A stretch of DNA of 64,000 nucleotides. It comes from Rhypophila decipiens (lineage: Eukaryota > Ascomycota > Sordariomycetes > Sordariales > Naviculisporaceae). The notes under the pieces were generated by a model that saw only the letters and a program-made list of their open reading frames with translations, did not search any database and had not been told where the DNA came from. Each line of letters starts with the position of its first letter. Positions within the stretch are counted from its first letter, which is position 1. Shown here in pieces: positions 11,901-22,117 of this stretch. Made by a program: the position numbers and the translations under genes. The stretch is taken from the NCBI GenBank assembly GCA_033297075.1, contig MU858094.1, positions 1 through 64,000 on the forward strand, read 5' to 3'.

Positions 11901-12883
11901 AAAGGCAGCACCACGAGCTGCCCTTCGGTCTCATCTGCATCCGCCAGAAACCATTTCATCCCATATTGACCCCTACAACGTAGCTAACGACCTGCTCGTA
12001 TTGTAGCCACTCCATTCCCTTATCTGGGCGAACCGGCCAAAAACCAAGTCACGGGGACCTTCAAGTTGGGGAACAATACCAACAATTTCATCCGTTTTGC
12101 TTTGCTTCCAACTTTCAGCACACAATAGCACTATATCCTCTATTCGGCCAGTTGCTCACCCGTACCTGAGCCCAGCGGACGGGCACCTTTTGTTCGCTCC
12201 TCCGAGCAGGTCAGAAAGGGACCAAAGGGTGATTCACGAGTCCTGTCTCGTCCCTTAGTGTCGCTGGCTTTCTTCTCGACGCACCAAACGCCTTACCAGT
12301 CGACTGTGAGTATCGCCTTGGTGGTTTTCCTCTCCTCCAAACATCACCTGCCCTTTACCTCGAATTAACCTCCTCTGGACTTTCCCGACCGAGTCACCAG
12401 TCTGCTGAACCGGGCCGGTTACCAACGCTCGAGGGACGCACACGGCAGTATTTAACTCGCCATTTTTACGTCTTTCCTCACTGCATCACGGCCTCCTTTT
12501 CCATACAGTTATTGACGAGAAATATACCGAGAGCGTATAACGATAATCATAATCAACGTATACGAGGCACAGCATCACCATCGAGCGCATAAGACAAAAG
12601 AAAAAGACAACAGACATCCATCTATCCTGACGTTCATTTGACACGACAACAAGAATCGCAAAAGCACCATTCCGAATTTTCCACCCTTTCTTTTTGGCGA
12701 CACTGTATCGCTGCCGTTCTTTGACTCCAGTCGCAGCCCGCCACTCGACGCCAGGTTATCCGGACCCCTTAACTATTGGCATCATCGGACATTGAGGCAG
12801 TAAGCAAGAAGCACGGTTCACAAGTGATACCTCGAGGGCTAAGCTTGACGCTGAAGGTGGCCAGTTGGTGGCAGACAAGAAGA
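8949..12883. other. Gene-free region of 3.9 kb and likely long bZIP leader
   Basis: No gene could be supported between the Ctf18 start and the bZIP 5'UTR intron. Many frames of 60 to 200 codons exist, but they overlap on both strands, start at arbitrary sites and encode no recognisable pattern. The last 400 bases (12480-12880) are rich in ACA, CGA and CAT words and resemble a fungal mRNA leader. The length fits a large promoter for a regulatory gene. Confidence 0.55.
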
Positions 12884-13107
12884 GTAAGTGACCAAACATT
12901 CGACATTCACACTTGACCTGTCCTTCACATTACACCCAACTATATTTTCGGCCAGACCAGAGGCTGCTTGTGGACTGCTGGCAGGGCAACGGCATCCCAC
13001 CTCCCTTTCCTTTGAGCCCCCCTGCCAAGTTGCCATTGAGAACACTTCCTCGCGCTCATACGACCAAGTCGGAGCCAAGAACCTAACTAACATTCCCTCC
13101 TTTCCAG
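12884..13107 (+). other. Predicted 5'UTR intron of the bZIP gene
   Basis: A GTAAGT donor at 12884 pairs with a CTAACTAAC branch site near 13084-13092 and a TTTCCAG acceptor ending at 13107. The 224-nt intron lies entirely before the ATG at 13157, so it does not change the protein. All three signals match the coding introns of this window. Confidence 0.7.
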
Positions 13108-13156
13108 AACAACCAAAACGACGCCAGGGCAGACTGGCAGACGACAGAGGGGCGAT

Positions 13157-15472
13157 ATGAACTTCCCGACACCACACCGCGACCTCTCGACAGGCTCGGG
13201 CCGATCCGAAGGTGGCGGAACAACCGAGCCTTCGCCCAGTCTGAACTCTCCCGAGCCGGCGACGATAGTCCCCAGCAAGAGAAGGAGAAACTCTGCCGCA
13301 ACAGGCGGTAATAGCAGCAAGCGGGTAACCCTCGGCCACACCCGAGTCAACAAACGACATGGCCACGGTGCTGGCTCATCCCTCGGAGGAAGCGTGCGCA
13401 ACAGATCCGGTAGCATCGGTACTGATGCTGGTGTGTCCTTGGGGCTTCCCGCAAATATTCCAGGACAAAATTCTTTTCTCGCAACAGGACGAGAAACCCC
13501 CGCGCCCGCTCAGTCTCGAGTAGGAAGTCTACCACCCGGGCTAGAGCCAATAACAGACCGCATGACAACCCCGGAGCGCCAGGCCGCCCTGGAGCGAAAC
13601 GAAGCCGCGGAGGCAGCGTACAACGACGACCGCCGGCGCAACAACCAATCTGCTAAGCGCTCGAGGCTAAAGAAGGAAATGTACATGGTCGAAATGGACA
13701 TGGCTATCAGGTCGTACCGTCGGAATGCTCACGAGTTTTCCTCTGCTTATTCCCATCTCAAGTCTATTCTGGTCCGGCATAACCTCTTTAATCCATCCGA
13801 GTTGGGAGAGGGCTTCGCCGAGCCTGCTGAATGGGTCAGGCCGATATTCATGCCCGAGCAAGAGGCAGATATCGCAGATCATCGGGCTAAACTCGAAAAG
13901 GCGGCGCAACAGCCGGATTTAGCGAAGCTCGGGCTGGACTTTGCGGAAAAGGTGTGTGAGCTGGTGGGGAGGCAGGTACCCCTGGATGATAGAGATTCTG
14001 CGGTTAGAGCACTGGCCGAGCATCACCAGAAGATTGAGGATTGCGAGAGGAAGCAGTATCAATTGCTGTTGCAATGTCATGAGATGGAGAGGAAGTTGGA
14101 GGAGACTAGAGGCAGGATGGGGGAGCAGGGACGACGCAAGGTCGAGCTTGATAATGCCATGGAGAAGTACAAACATATTGGTGCGCCGGAGGGGACGACA
14201 CTGGGGATGCAAGGCATGGGGGCTGGATTAGTTGGTGCGGTACAAGCTCAGAGTCCAGGCCCGGGTGAGGGTCAGGGTCAGAGAATGGGCCCTGTGTTGA
14301 GGGTAGTGAAGTTGCCGTTGCCACCGACAGTGGGATCGCATGATTCGCATCAGCCTGGGGTTATCGAGATGGGTCGTCCGGAAGGTCAGCAGCAGAACGA
14401 GTCGCTTGCGGACTCGACGATGATACCGACGACCGAGCTGGCTGTTCGGTTGGGTCAGGATCAACAACGGCGGGAACAACAAGCGTTAGGACAAGATCGA
14501 CAGAAAGAGAACAAGAGCAAAATCAGCCCTCTCGTTTCTTCCGGACATGTCGACGACGGCGTGAACCAAAACAACGGTCCCCCGGGCGGCGTCAACAAGC
14601 CAAACCCAGCCCCTGAAACAGCAACCGAAGTCGCCCCCGAGGACACAGAAGAACACAGAGCCTTCCTCGCCGAGATAGACGCGTACGTCGAGGCCAACGG
14701 CGACGAGATAGACATGAGCATGATCAAGTCCGACTTCTTTGACGACTCGGCCTTGTTTAGTGGACTCCCGGGCGGTGCGAGCTTTGAGGGCATGGTCATG
14801 TCTGATGATTCGCTCTTTGGTACTGGCTTTCTTGGCGAGGAGCCGATTCAGGGACAGCAACAGTTGTTTCAGAACATGAACCAAATGTTTGCTGATCATG
14901 CCCAGCCGCAGCAGGGGCAGCAAAACGGACAGCAGCACGGCCAGCGGCAGGGACACAGTCGTCAACAGCAGCAGCACCTCAGTAGTCCGGCGATCGGTTC
15001 TGCTGGGGTTGGTGGTCCTGGTGGTGCAAACCCATTCTCCTCGCCTGTCTTTGGCACAGCTCACGCGCATACAACAATGCCAACAAACTGGCCTGTACCT
15101 GCTGCGGCTAGGACTGGGACTGGGCAGCAACTTGGATATAACAACACTCCTGCTTCGCCCCCGGTCGGTCAGGGTATCTTCCTCGGCAATGGCAATGGCG
15201 GTAACACTTCGAATGGTAATGGCATGGTATCAAGCCATAACGGTCATGGACATGGAGGACCGTGGCAAGGCCATCCGCAATTCCAGAGCTTCCATCCTCA
15301 ACAGCTGCAGCTGCAGCAGCAAGGCGGGAGTAATAGATCTGGAGTCTGGGGCGGCAGTACTGCGCTGGGACATGGCGGTGATGATGAGGCGCAACATCCC
15401 TTTGATGAGATGGGCCACCAAGGAAGTGGCGGTGGTCAGCATCATGATATCTTTGACAATTTGGGGATATAA
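13157..15472 (+). CDS. Large bZIP-type transcription factor with Gln-rich C-terminus
   Basis: Predicted nuclear DNA-binding regulator of 771 residues in a single coding exon. Residues 40-60 contain basic stretches (SKRRRN) that may be nuclear localisation signals. Residues 159-173 (RRRNNQSAKRSRLKK) match the bZIP basic signature N-x2-S-A-x2-S-R-x-K, with Asn162 and Arg170 as the base- and phosphate-contacting positions. No run of leucines at seven-residue spacing follows; Met, Ile and aromatic residues take those places. A second helical, charged region at about 230-345 (KIEDCERKQYQ, CHEMERKLEE) probably forms a coiled coil. From about 350 on the protein is rich in Gln, Gly, Asn and His, like an activation domain. 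An acidic segment with EIDMSMIKSDFFDDSALF at about 515-535 may be an activation motif. Targets cannot be inferred. It could also be a bZIP-like protein with an atypical dimerisation region. Confidence 0.75.
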   Translation: MNFPTPHRDLSTGSGRSEGGGTTEPSPSLNSPEPATIVPSKRRRNSAATGGNSSKRVTLGHTRVNKRHGHGAGSSLGGSVRNRSGSIGTDAGVSLGLPANIPGQNSFLATGRETPAPAQSRVGSLPPGLEPITDRMTTPERQAALERNEAAEAAYNDDRRRNNQSAKRSRLKKEMYMVEMDMAIRSYRRNAHEFSSAYSHLKSILVRHNLFNPSELGEGFAEPAEWVRPIFMPEQEADIADHRAKLEKAAQQPDLAKLGLDFAEKVCELVGRQVPLDDRDSAVRALAEHHQKIEDCERKQYQLLLQCHEMERKLEETRGRMGEQGRRKVELDNAMEKYKHIGAPEGTTLGMQGMGAGLVGAVQAQSPGPGEGQGQRMGPVLRVVKLPLPPTVGSHDSHQPGVIEMGRPEGQQQNESLADSTMIPTTELAVRLGQDQQRREQQALGQDRQKENKSKISPLVSSGHVDDGVNQNNGPPGGVNKPNPAPETATEVAPEDTEEHRAFLAEIDAYVEANGDEIDMSMIKSDFFDDSALFSGLPGGASFEGMVMSDDSLFGTGFLGEEPIQGQQQLFQNMNQMFADHAQPQQGQQNGQQHGQRQGHSRQQQQHLSSPAIGSAGVGGPGGANPFSSPVFGTAHAHTTMPTNWPVPAAARTGTGQQLGYNNTPASPPVGQGIFLGNGNGGNTSNGNGMVSSHNGHGHGGPWQGHPQFQSFHPQQLQLQQQGGSNRSGVWGGSTALGHGGDDEAQHPFDEMGHQGSGGGQHHDIFDNLGI

Positions 15473-15520
15473 TCCTGTTTGTTACTTGTCGACAATGCCG
15501 CCGTCGTCTGGTGAGTTCCC

Positions 15521-15648
15521 GCGCTGGGACAGGGCGGCAATGACGAGGTCCAACATCAACATGGGTTCAACGAACGACGAGATGCTGTCGAAAGGCCATC
15601 AAGAAGACGGCGGCCAACATAATAACCTCTTTTGACCATCTTGGGAGA
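15521..15648 (+). repeat. Degenerate copy of the bZIP gene's last 110 bp, downstream of its stop
   Basis: This stretch aligns with 15362-15470 at an offset of 159 bases. The first 33 columns, starting GCGCTGGGACA, differ at about six places. After two insertions (about 15 and 6 bases) the match continues through GAGATG, GGCCA-CAAG-AAG and the stretch encoding GGGQHHDIF. The copy reads DEMLSKGHQEDGGQHNNLF and a stop in one frame, against DEMGHQGSGGGQHHDIF in the gene. The first half matches in a different frame, so the copy is frameshifted. Confidence 0.75.
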
Positions 15649-18600
15649 TGGGCCTGTCCTGAGTGGTGGACTGGAAGGTTGATGTCTCTCGCCGAGTCAA
15701 GTCTCTCTCCCTCTTTCTATTCTTCTTATGTTGGGCGTTTGGTTCTGTTTCGAGCATTTGCTTTCTCTCTTTTTTTTTTTCTTTTTTTCTTTCTTTCTTT
15801 TTCTCTCTCATGTCGGCTTTTGTGGCTTCGGGTTGGGGCTGGGTTCTTTTGGTTTTGCCTCAGTAGACACATGGGTTTTGGTTTCCCACGACGGGGACAT
15901 GCATGGGTGGAGTTGTTGATCGTTCTGTTATTCGCGTTGGCTTGGTTTTCGTTTCTTTTACTTGGTATGCGCCGGTGTTTGGGTATCCGTACCTGGTGGT
16001 TTTATTTGGTCTGTCTTGCGTTCCATTTCTGCGAGAAGGAAAGATGGTTTATTCGGGGCATTCGTTCGGCGTCTGGGTCGTGAATAGGGATGGGGATGTC
16101 GTTCTGGTTTTGCTGTTAGTTTGTTGTGCGTTATCTTTGGTATTTTTAGTTTCTTTATGGCATCTTGTTTTTGGTATCCCCTCTCTTGCATGCTTCTGGG
16201 TGTTTGTGTTTTATTTTGTTCTCCTGGGTTTTGGTCGGGATAGCTGTTTTTGGATCTTGCTTTTGGTCTCTTGGGATACATGTATTCTTTGCACTTGTGT
16301 TCGTGAAGAAGAGAGACGTTGATAAAAGCATGTAATAGGAGGGACTCGTAGGAAAGACTGAGAAAGGGTACTGCGCTGATATACCCCAGACAGACAGACA
16401 GAGGTAGAAGTGCGTTAGTCTGAGTTGACTTCTCTAGATCCTTGGACAATCTGTTACCTTGGTTAGCATCCATCCAGCATCAACACCAAACATGAATACA
16501 ATGTCTTGGACCTACCTATCTAGTACATCGGTCCCCAAGCTCCTCCTTTCCCAGGGCGGTCAAGTGCTTACCATTCTTAAGAGAATCTCTCACATAGTTC
16601 CCGAGGACGTATTTTGGATATAGAGGGAGACCCTCGGGAGGAGGGCGAAATATATTCTGGGGTCGTTCTGGCATCGTTCGTCTTGGACTTGCTCCTTCGT
16701 GTGCACGACTGCCGGTATCTGTACTAGTATGTCCTTGGGATGAGATGTTGATTGGGTTGGTTGTCTGCATGCAGACCAGTCGAACATATCTCTTCATTTC
16801 TGAAAGGGCATCTGCTGGTTCAGATATGTCTCGGTTTCTTGCTTCCAAGCACTGAGATTTCCTCGGCCGGACTTGAATGGGATGTTGAGAGCCATTCATG
16901 GTCATGGTGTTAGAGGGCTTCGTGGACTACTCTTGGGGTATGGTATTTCGGACCTATATTCCCTAGGTGAGTTTGTGAGACAGCTCAATTGGATTTACTG
17001 AATTTTAGTTGATTTTCTTTGTCCGCGGGGTCTGCTGTCTGGCAAGTGTTGGTGTCTGTCCATTATCCAGCCAGCCAGAAAAAAACAAGTAGAGGACGGG
17101 ACAGGCCGTTCAGGAAGGAAGAGACATACAACATGCAGCAGGCAGCAGGCAGCAGGAGCTGGTTATGAAAGATGTAATTGGACTGCCAAACCTACCTCCA
17201 GGTTCCAGCACGCAGCAGTAAGTGAAGCAACTGATTGTGAGAGTGAGTGCGTAGTAGTAGTTTCACAACACGTTGCTTTGATGAGGGAATGAATGAATGT
17301 TTGTGAATATCAGCATCCGGGGGAAGAAGATGATGACGGTTGGACCCTTGATGTTTTGTTTCAGAGATAGGTGAGACCTCATGGGGAGGTAGCCGGTGGT
17401 GTGAAGCTGCTGGACCCCAAGTTAAGTACTTCCAGAATTGGTTCCAGTCCAGTCAGTCACTTGAGCTGGTACCAGTATGATGTAAGGTAAACATGAGGAA
17501 GGTACGTGTATGGGGCCTTTGCTCGGCGAGAAGGGGGCATGAGCAAGCTGGACATGGGCTTGAGACAAATCGTCCGCATACAATACTGGAATAAATGCAT
17601 GATCTAATGGTTAATGATGGGAGCGGGTGCAGAAATGCACGACTATGTGAGCTGTTTTGTCCAATGGAAGGGAAACGTGCCCAAGGTTCGTTAGTGAACC
17701 GCGTCAGGGAGGTGAAGGTGAGGGGCCCAAGAATGAATGATATCAAGCAACATGACGACACCAAGCTCATGGATCTCGATGAGGTTACGAGTGGCATTTG
17801 ACGGGATGGTCCGGCGTGATTAGTTTGTTGAGTGGGCCGGCCGAGAAGGATGGATGATATTGTACGAGTGAACGGGAAATGGGCGCGAGAAGGGTCTGTA
17901 TAGATAGATATAAGATGCAGAAATATAAGAATTTAAGGGCACATTGCCCGTTGGAAGTGAACAAGCCGCATTGGGGAACTGTACAAGATGAGTTGACGAG
18001 ATCAGCTTGATAAGCTTACTATTCTGATGAAAGAAGGCTCCATGGATTGAGGCCAATTGCTCCTCCGGGGTGGATATAAGTCAAGTGAGTAGTATATTGA
18101 AACATGGATGGATGTAGGGGTAGAACGAATGATATGAACCCCATGGTGAAGCTCACGTTGATCATTTCATGAGGTGACATGATCAACTGGAAAGCCGATG
18201 ACGACGAGGGTCCATGTCCCCCATTCCCACCCATGCTCAGTGTTCGCCAATTCGAACAGGCAAACAATATCCAGCGAGATTACCATGACGGCGTTAACGG
18301 CCGTTAGTTGTGGGCTTAGATGTCGTTGCTGCCGATGACCGTGGTGTGTCATATCGGAAAGTGACCGGTGAGCGGAGCTAAGACGACCCTGCCACGCAGG
18401 GAGGCTCGAGATGTCAAGTCTCATCCCGAACACTCATGCTGCCCGGGCCGCGTCATTCACTGTGATGAATGATATAGCCGGTATGCCTAGGTAGAGAATG
18501 GGATGGAGATGTCTGCACTCGCACCGGGCCTCATCGATGTTTGATAATGGATCTGGAGATAAACGAAGACAGCTGGTTTCCTGCACTGGTCGTCACCAAA

Positions 18601-18745
18601 CACGCGAGATGGAACCCAATCGCGATTTTCAACGAGTGTATTTTTTGCTGCACTGATATATGACGAAGCAGTAAAATTAACAAAACATACATCTGGGGTA
18701 TAGTAGTGAGTCGCCTCAATTAGAACCCAACACCAAACAACATAG

Positions 18746-18769
18746 AAAAAAAAAAAGGGGGGGGGGGGG
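18746..18769 (+). repeat. Homopurine run A11-G13
   Basis: Eleven A are followed directly by thirteen G. Such a tract can form triplex or quadruplex structures and is prone to length change and sequencing error. It lies 140 bases past the MARVEL gene's stop codon, in its 3' flank. Confidence 0.9.
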
Positions 18770-18911
18770 CACATAAACAAGATCAAACGCTCGGGCCGTG
18801 GTATCCCAGAAGAAAAAAAACAATCACTCGCTCGTCCATTTCAGCCCCAGCATGTACATGTATCCAATTACTCCCACCAACTGTTAAAGCGTAAAGAAAG
18901 AACAGAACCAT

Positions 18912-19836
18912 TTATTGCGTGGAATAAGGCTGCTGTGTGGCATAGGTCTGCTGCTGCTGCTGTGGCTGCATAACATACTGTCCCTGCGGTTGGGCGGGGT
19001 AGGACTGGGCGGCGGGGTAGCTCTGGACGGCCGGGTCGGTCTTGACGGCGCCGAGCTCAGCCTGGTGCTGGCCGCTGCCTTGGGGATCGGCGAGGCAGGC
19101 GCGGATGAAGAAGACGAAGTGGACGATGGCGAGGATCCTGTTGGGTAGGGAAAAAAAAATAGTTAGTGAATTTATTCCGTTTGATGGCGTAAATGCGGGG
19201 GGGTTGATTCCAGTGCTGTCTGTGATGGACAGGGGTCCAGCTCCTCCAAAAATAGCCCCGCAACAAGCGAGTCGCAGCGAAAAGGGAATGGACTGCGGTG
19301 ATGGATTGGTCATGTGGGGGGTGGTGGGTTGCATCACATCACTTACCAGACAATGGCTCCCAGACCAGCAGAAGCTCCCAGGGCAGCTCCCAAGTTCTTG
19401 CCGGGGCCGAGATAGCCACCATACCAGGCAAGCCAGGCCGAGGCACCGCTGGCGCAGTAGGCCCAGGCCGTGAGCCAGAAGATCAGAGAGAGGGCATAGA
19501 GCACGAGAGCGGCGATTCTGTAAAAGAACTGAGGAGCTCCGAGCTCGAGGCCGAGGGCGCCGCCGTAGAAGATAAAGGTTACGATGGTCTGTGGGGTGTT
19601 GGGTTGTGGTGTTAGTCCACTATCTAGACATCTCATAGTCGACAAGCCAAGTTTACAGAACTTACGCAGAAGATGGTGAAACCGGCGGGACCGTTTCCAA
19701 TAGGGAGGATGGTGATGGCCCAAGCAGCAAGTCCGAGGATGATCACGGAGAGGACCAGAATCGCAATCTTGATATAAAAGAGGAAGACGGGCTGGGGAGG
19801 GACGCCCTTGGCGAGGAGACCGTGTGTCTGAGCCAT
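18912..19836 (-). CDS. MARVEL-domain membrane protein with four helices and Gln-rich tail
   Basis: Predicted polytopic plasma-membrane or vesicle protein. Three exons, 19836-19666, 19588-19347 and 19137-18912, give 212 residues; introns of 77 and 209 nt have GTAAGT donors and keep frame. Four hydrophobic helices are evident: about 17-41 (YIKIAILVLSVIILG), 58-76 (TIVTFIFYGG), 84-104 (IAALVLYALSLIFW) and 130-152 (LGAIVWILAIVHFVFF). The short loops and the Gly/Ala-rich third loop match fungal MARVEL proteins, which associate with membrane domains and vesicle traffic. The C-terminus is cytosolic, with repeated SYPA and QPQ units, five consecutive Gln, and a QPYSTQ end. The initiation codon follows the leader directly. 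Membership of the MARVEL family is recognised from the overall pattern; the cell role is unknown. Confidence 0.8.
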
Positions 19837-22117
19837 TCTATCGGTGAATGCTTGCTGTTACTGCTGCTGAACTATATGGCTTGGTGCTGGGAAATATTTA
19901 AAATCGATATCGTCACTTTGAAGTCGAAGAATATTGGCGAGAGAGAGCAAGCAAAACCTAAAGGAGAACGAGTGAACAATCACCACCACCCCGGGGTCAG
20001 GCTCTCTCTTTATTCAACATTCTCGTCTCATTCCCCCCAGAAAATTTCCATTTCCTGTACATTACCCTGTTGCGCCACGATAGAGTCCACCCCTGTCCAT
20101 ATCGAAAATGTGTACATGTATTGAAGCCCAAAACGTTCACACTTTTGAAGGGTATCTTTTCTCTGCCGAAGCGGCGCTAGATGCCTGGAAATGACCAGAC
20201 TCGCGGGCTGTGATTCGACCATGACGATGCGCCAAGCCGATATGAGCTGGAAGCTGAACCTTGGGAGCTTCTTCCGAAGGCTGAGGGTGGTAACCAGTGC
20301 GCGGTTGAACATCACCCCACAATCACACTGCCCGCTAAAATATAGGAGTTGACGACCGCTGTAACCCGTATACGTCACTTGCCAGCTTGGCGTGCACTGC
20401 CAGCGATGGGCTTTCGTAACGACTTGTTACTGGAGGCCTCGATATGGGTTTGCTGCAGAGTTGAACTCTAGAACTGTTGTCGACAGTTCACTGTGCGAAA
20501 TCGAGAAAGGAACTAATTTCCCTTTCCGCAAAGTGATGGACCATCGGGACTACGAGAACCAGACTATTCTGGCGCAAGCCTCGAACCCAATTTTGCGGCT
20601 GGAATTGTTCATGGAAAAAGGAAAAAGGAGGGGGTAGACCCGACTGCAGATTGCACCGCCACTGCCCAAGATCCTGAGTTCCTGACAGGTTCTTGCTTTC
20701 ACGTGAATTTTTCGGTATGAGAATGAGAATGAGGTGTATCTCGAAGTCCATGCCGTATCGGGTTATTTTTAAGTAAGCGAGAGGGAACAAACAACACATG
20801 ATGCCATCATCTTGGCATGGCAGAAGTAGTAGGACTCGATCTTTTCCAACAAAAGATTCTTCTCGGAATAAAAAAATTTCAGGGTCTTGTCCCCTTTTTC
20901 TCACAATTCGCTAGTAGCACAGCAGAGGAAGGGAGAGAGAGAAAATGGCCTGTCTGCGTGGCTGCATCTGGAACACCGCTGCAAGATGTCGGAGAACGGA
21001 TCAGGAGAAAACGATAGACCTAGAGACTACCAACCAATGGATTCTCTCGGTATAACGAATTGTGTAACTCCGAATCGTCGTGATGGGATTCTGCTAAATT
21101 CCAATATTGGACCACTCAGCGGAATGGTGCCGCCCATCTTTTTGTGGTGATGGCTTAAAGCCACAGGAAGCACTTCCACTTCCACACTGAATTTTCTCAG
21201 TAAGATCGATATAATTAATACATATCCATCTCGTGCTTTCAAATATGCTTTGCCTCTTTTATTTTCTTTCTCTCCGGCTAGCGGTTTCAGTTTGAACTTT
21301 GACGCAGCGTTCAACGCAAGCTTCAGCCCTTGTAAAGCCATCGGAGCAACTTTATCGCCGAGCTGACAGCCGGCTGATGAGAGAATGGATCGTCACGGCC
21401 CAGGCCGCACAGCAGTGACAGGTTTTCGCACTCATCAAATTAATTACCTACCGACCCGTCCCGAATCGGTACCTGATCAGCAAGATTGTGACTGTAACAT
21501 TACCTTATCCTCTGTGTAAAAAATAAGTGGTGTGTGCAAAACGGGTGGTGTAAAAATCCCGGATCACGGCATTCTCACAGCGGCTCTCGGTTCGTACACT
21601 CTGATACAGTAACTAGATGAAGGTATCGTTAAGCACTAACAGATCGGTATGATATTTACACTGATAAGTGCTAAGGTACTATCAGCTCCTCACTTTAACG
21701 GTGATCCGAGATGCTCCCCTCTTGATCATCTTGAGTACACATCAAGTCCGTATGCTTCCCCTTATACTGTATACATATTATAACATGAAAAGTACTTGAT
21801 GAGATGAGCAAGAGTGTGAAGCTCAGTGTCGATGGTCTAATACGTTCAAAATAGGCCTCTATCTAGCCCTATCTGTCTGTCGGGATTCCAGTTCTACTTC
21901 CAAGAGAAGCGCCGGCCCATGCTATCGAAATGGAAAAAGAATATGTATATAACAGGCGCAGAGAAAAGAAAATGCAGAAACACTATACAGGATATGAATT
22001 GAATAAAAAAGGCAACCCCTTGAACCGTCCCTTTTCCGACCGACCGACCGAATGAAACAACCGTCCATTTCTCCAGTCCATAAGTCCAAATAGAATCCCA
22101 TTAATCGCTTGCTTGCT
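19837..22117. other. Intergenic region, 2.3 kb
   Basis: Contains the MARVEL promoter on the right of its start and the fas1 3' flank. Open frames stay near or below 138 codons, lie on both strands, and have no recognisable features. The stretch 21400-21900 is A+T-richer. I see no gene. Confidence 0.6.

Larger units (their letters stand above)
15473..18911. other. bZIP 3' flank and 3.4 kb without genes
   Basis: The first part is the bZIP 3' flank, including the degenerate copy of its coding end described separately and a T/C-rich sense strand at 15765-15815 and beyond. The T- and G-rich stretch up to 16320 opens a long hydrophobic frame, which I take as an effect of composition. From 16400 to 18900 only short overlapping frames are seen. 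An A11-G13 purine run lies at 18746-18769. Confidence 0.6.

Noticed and set aside
11372..11983. Frame of 203 codons in the gene-free region upstream of the bZIP gene
   Set aside because: Composition and start are arbitrary, no motif is seen, and no promoter-like sequence precedes it.
15903..16322. Hydrophobic frame of 139 codons resembling a multi-helix membrane protein
   Set aside because: The DNA is T- and G-rich, so Phe, Leu, Val and Cys appear in any frame. Neighbouring frames look the same, and there is no start context or splice signal.
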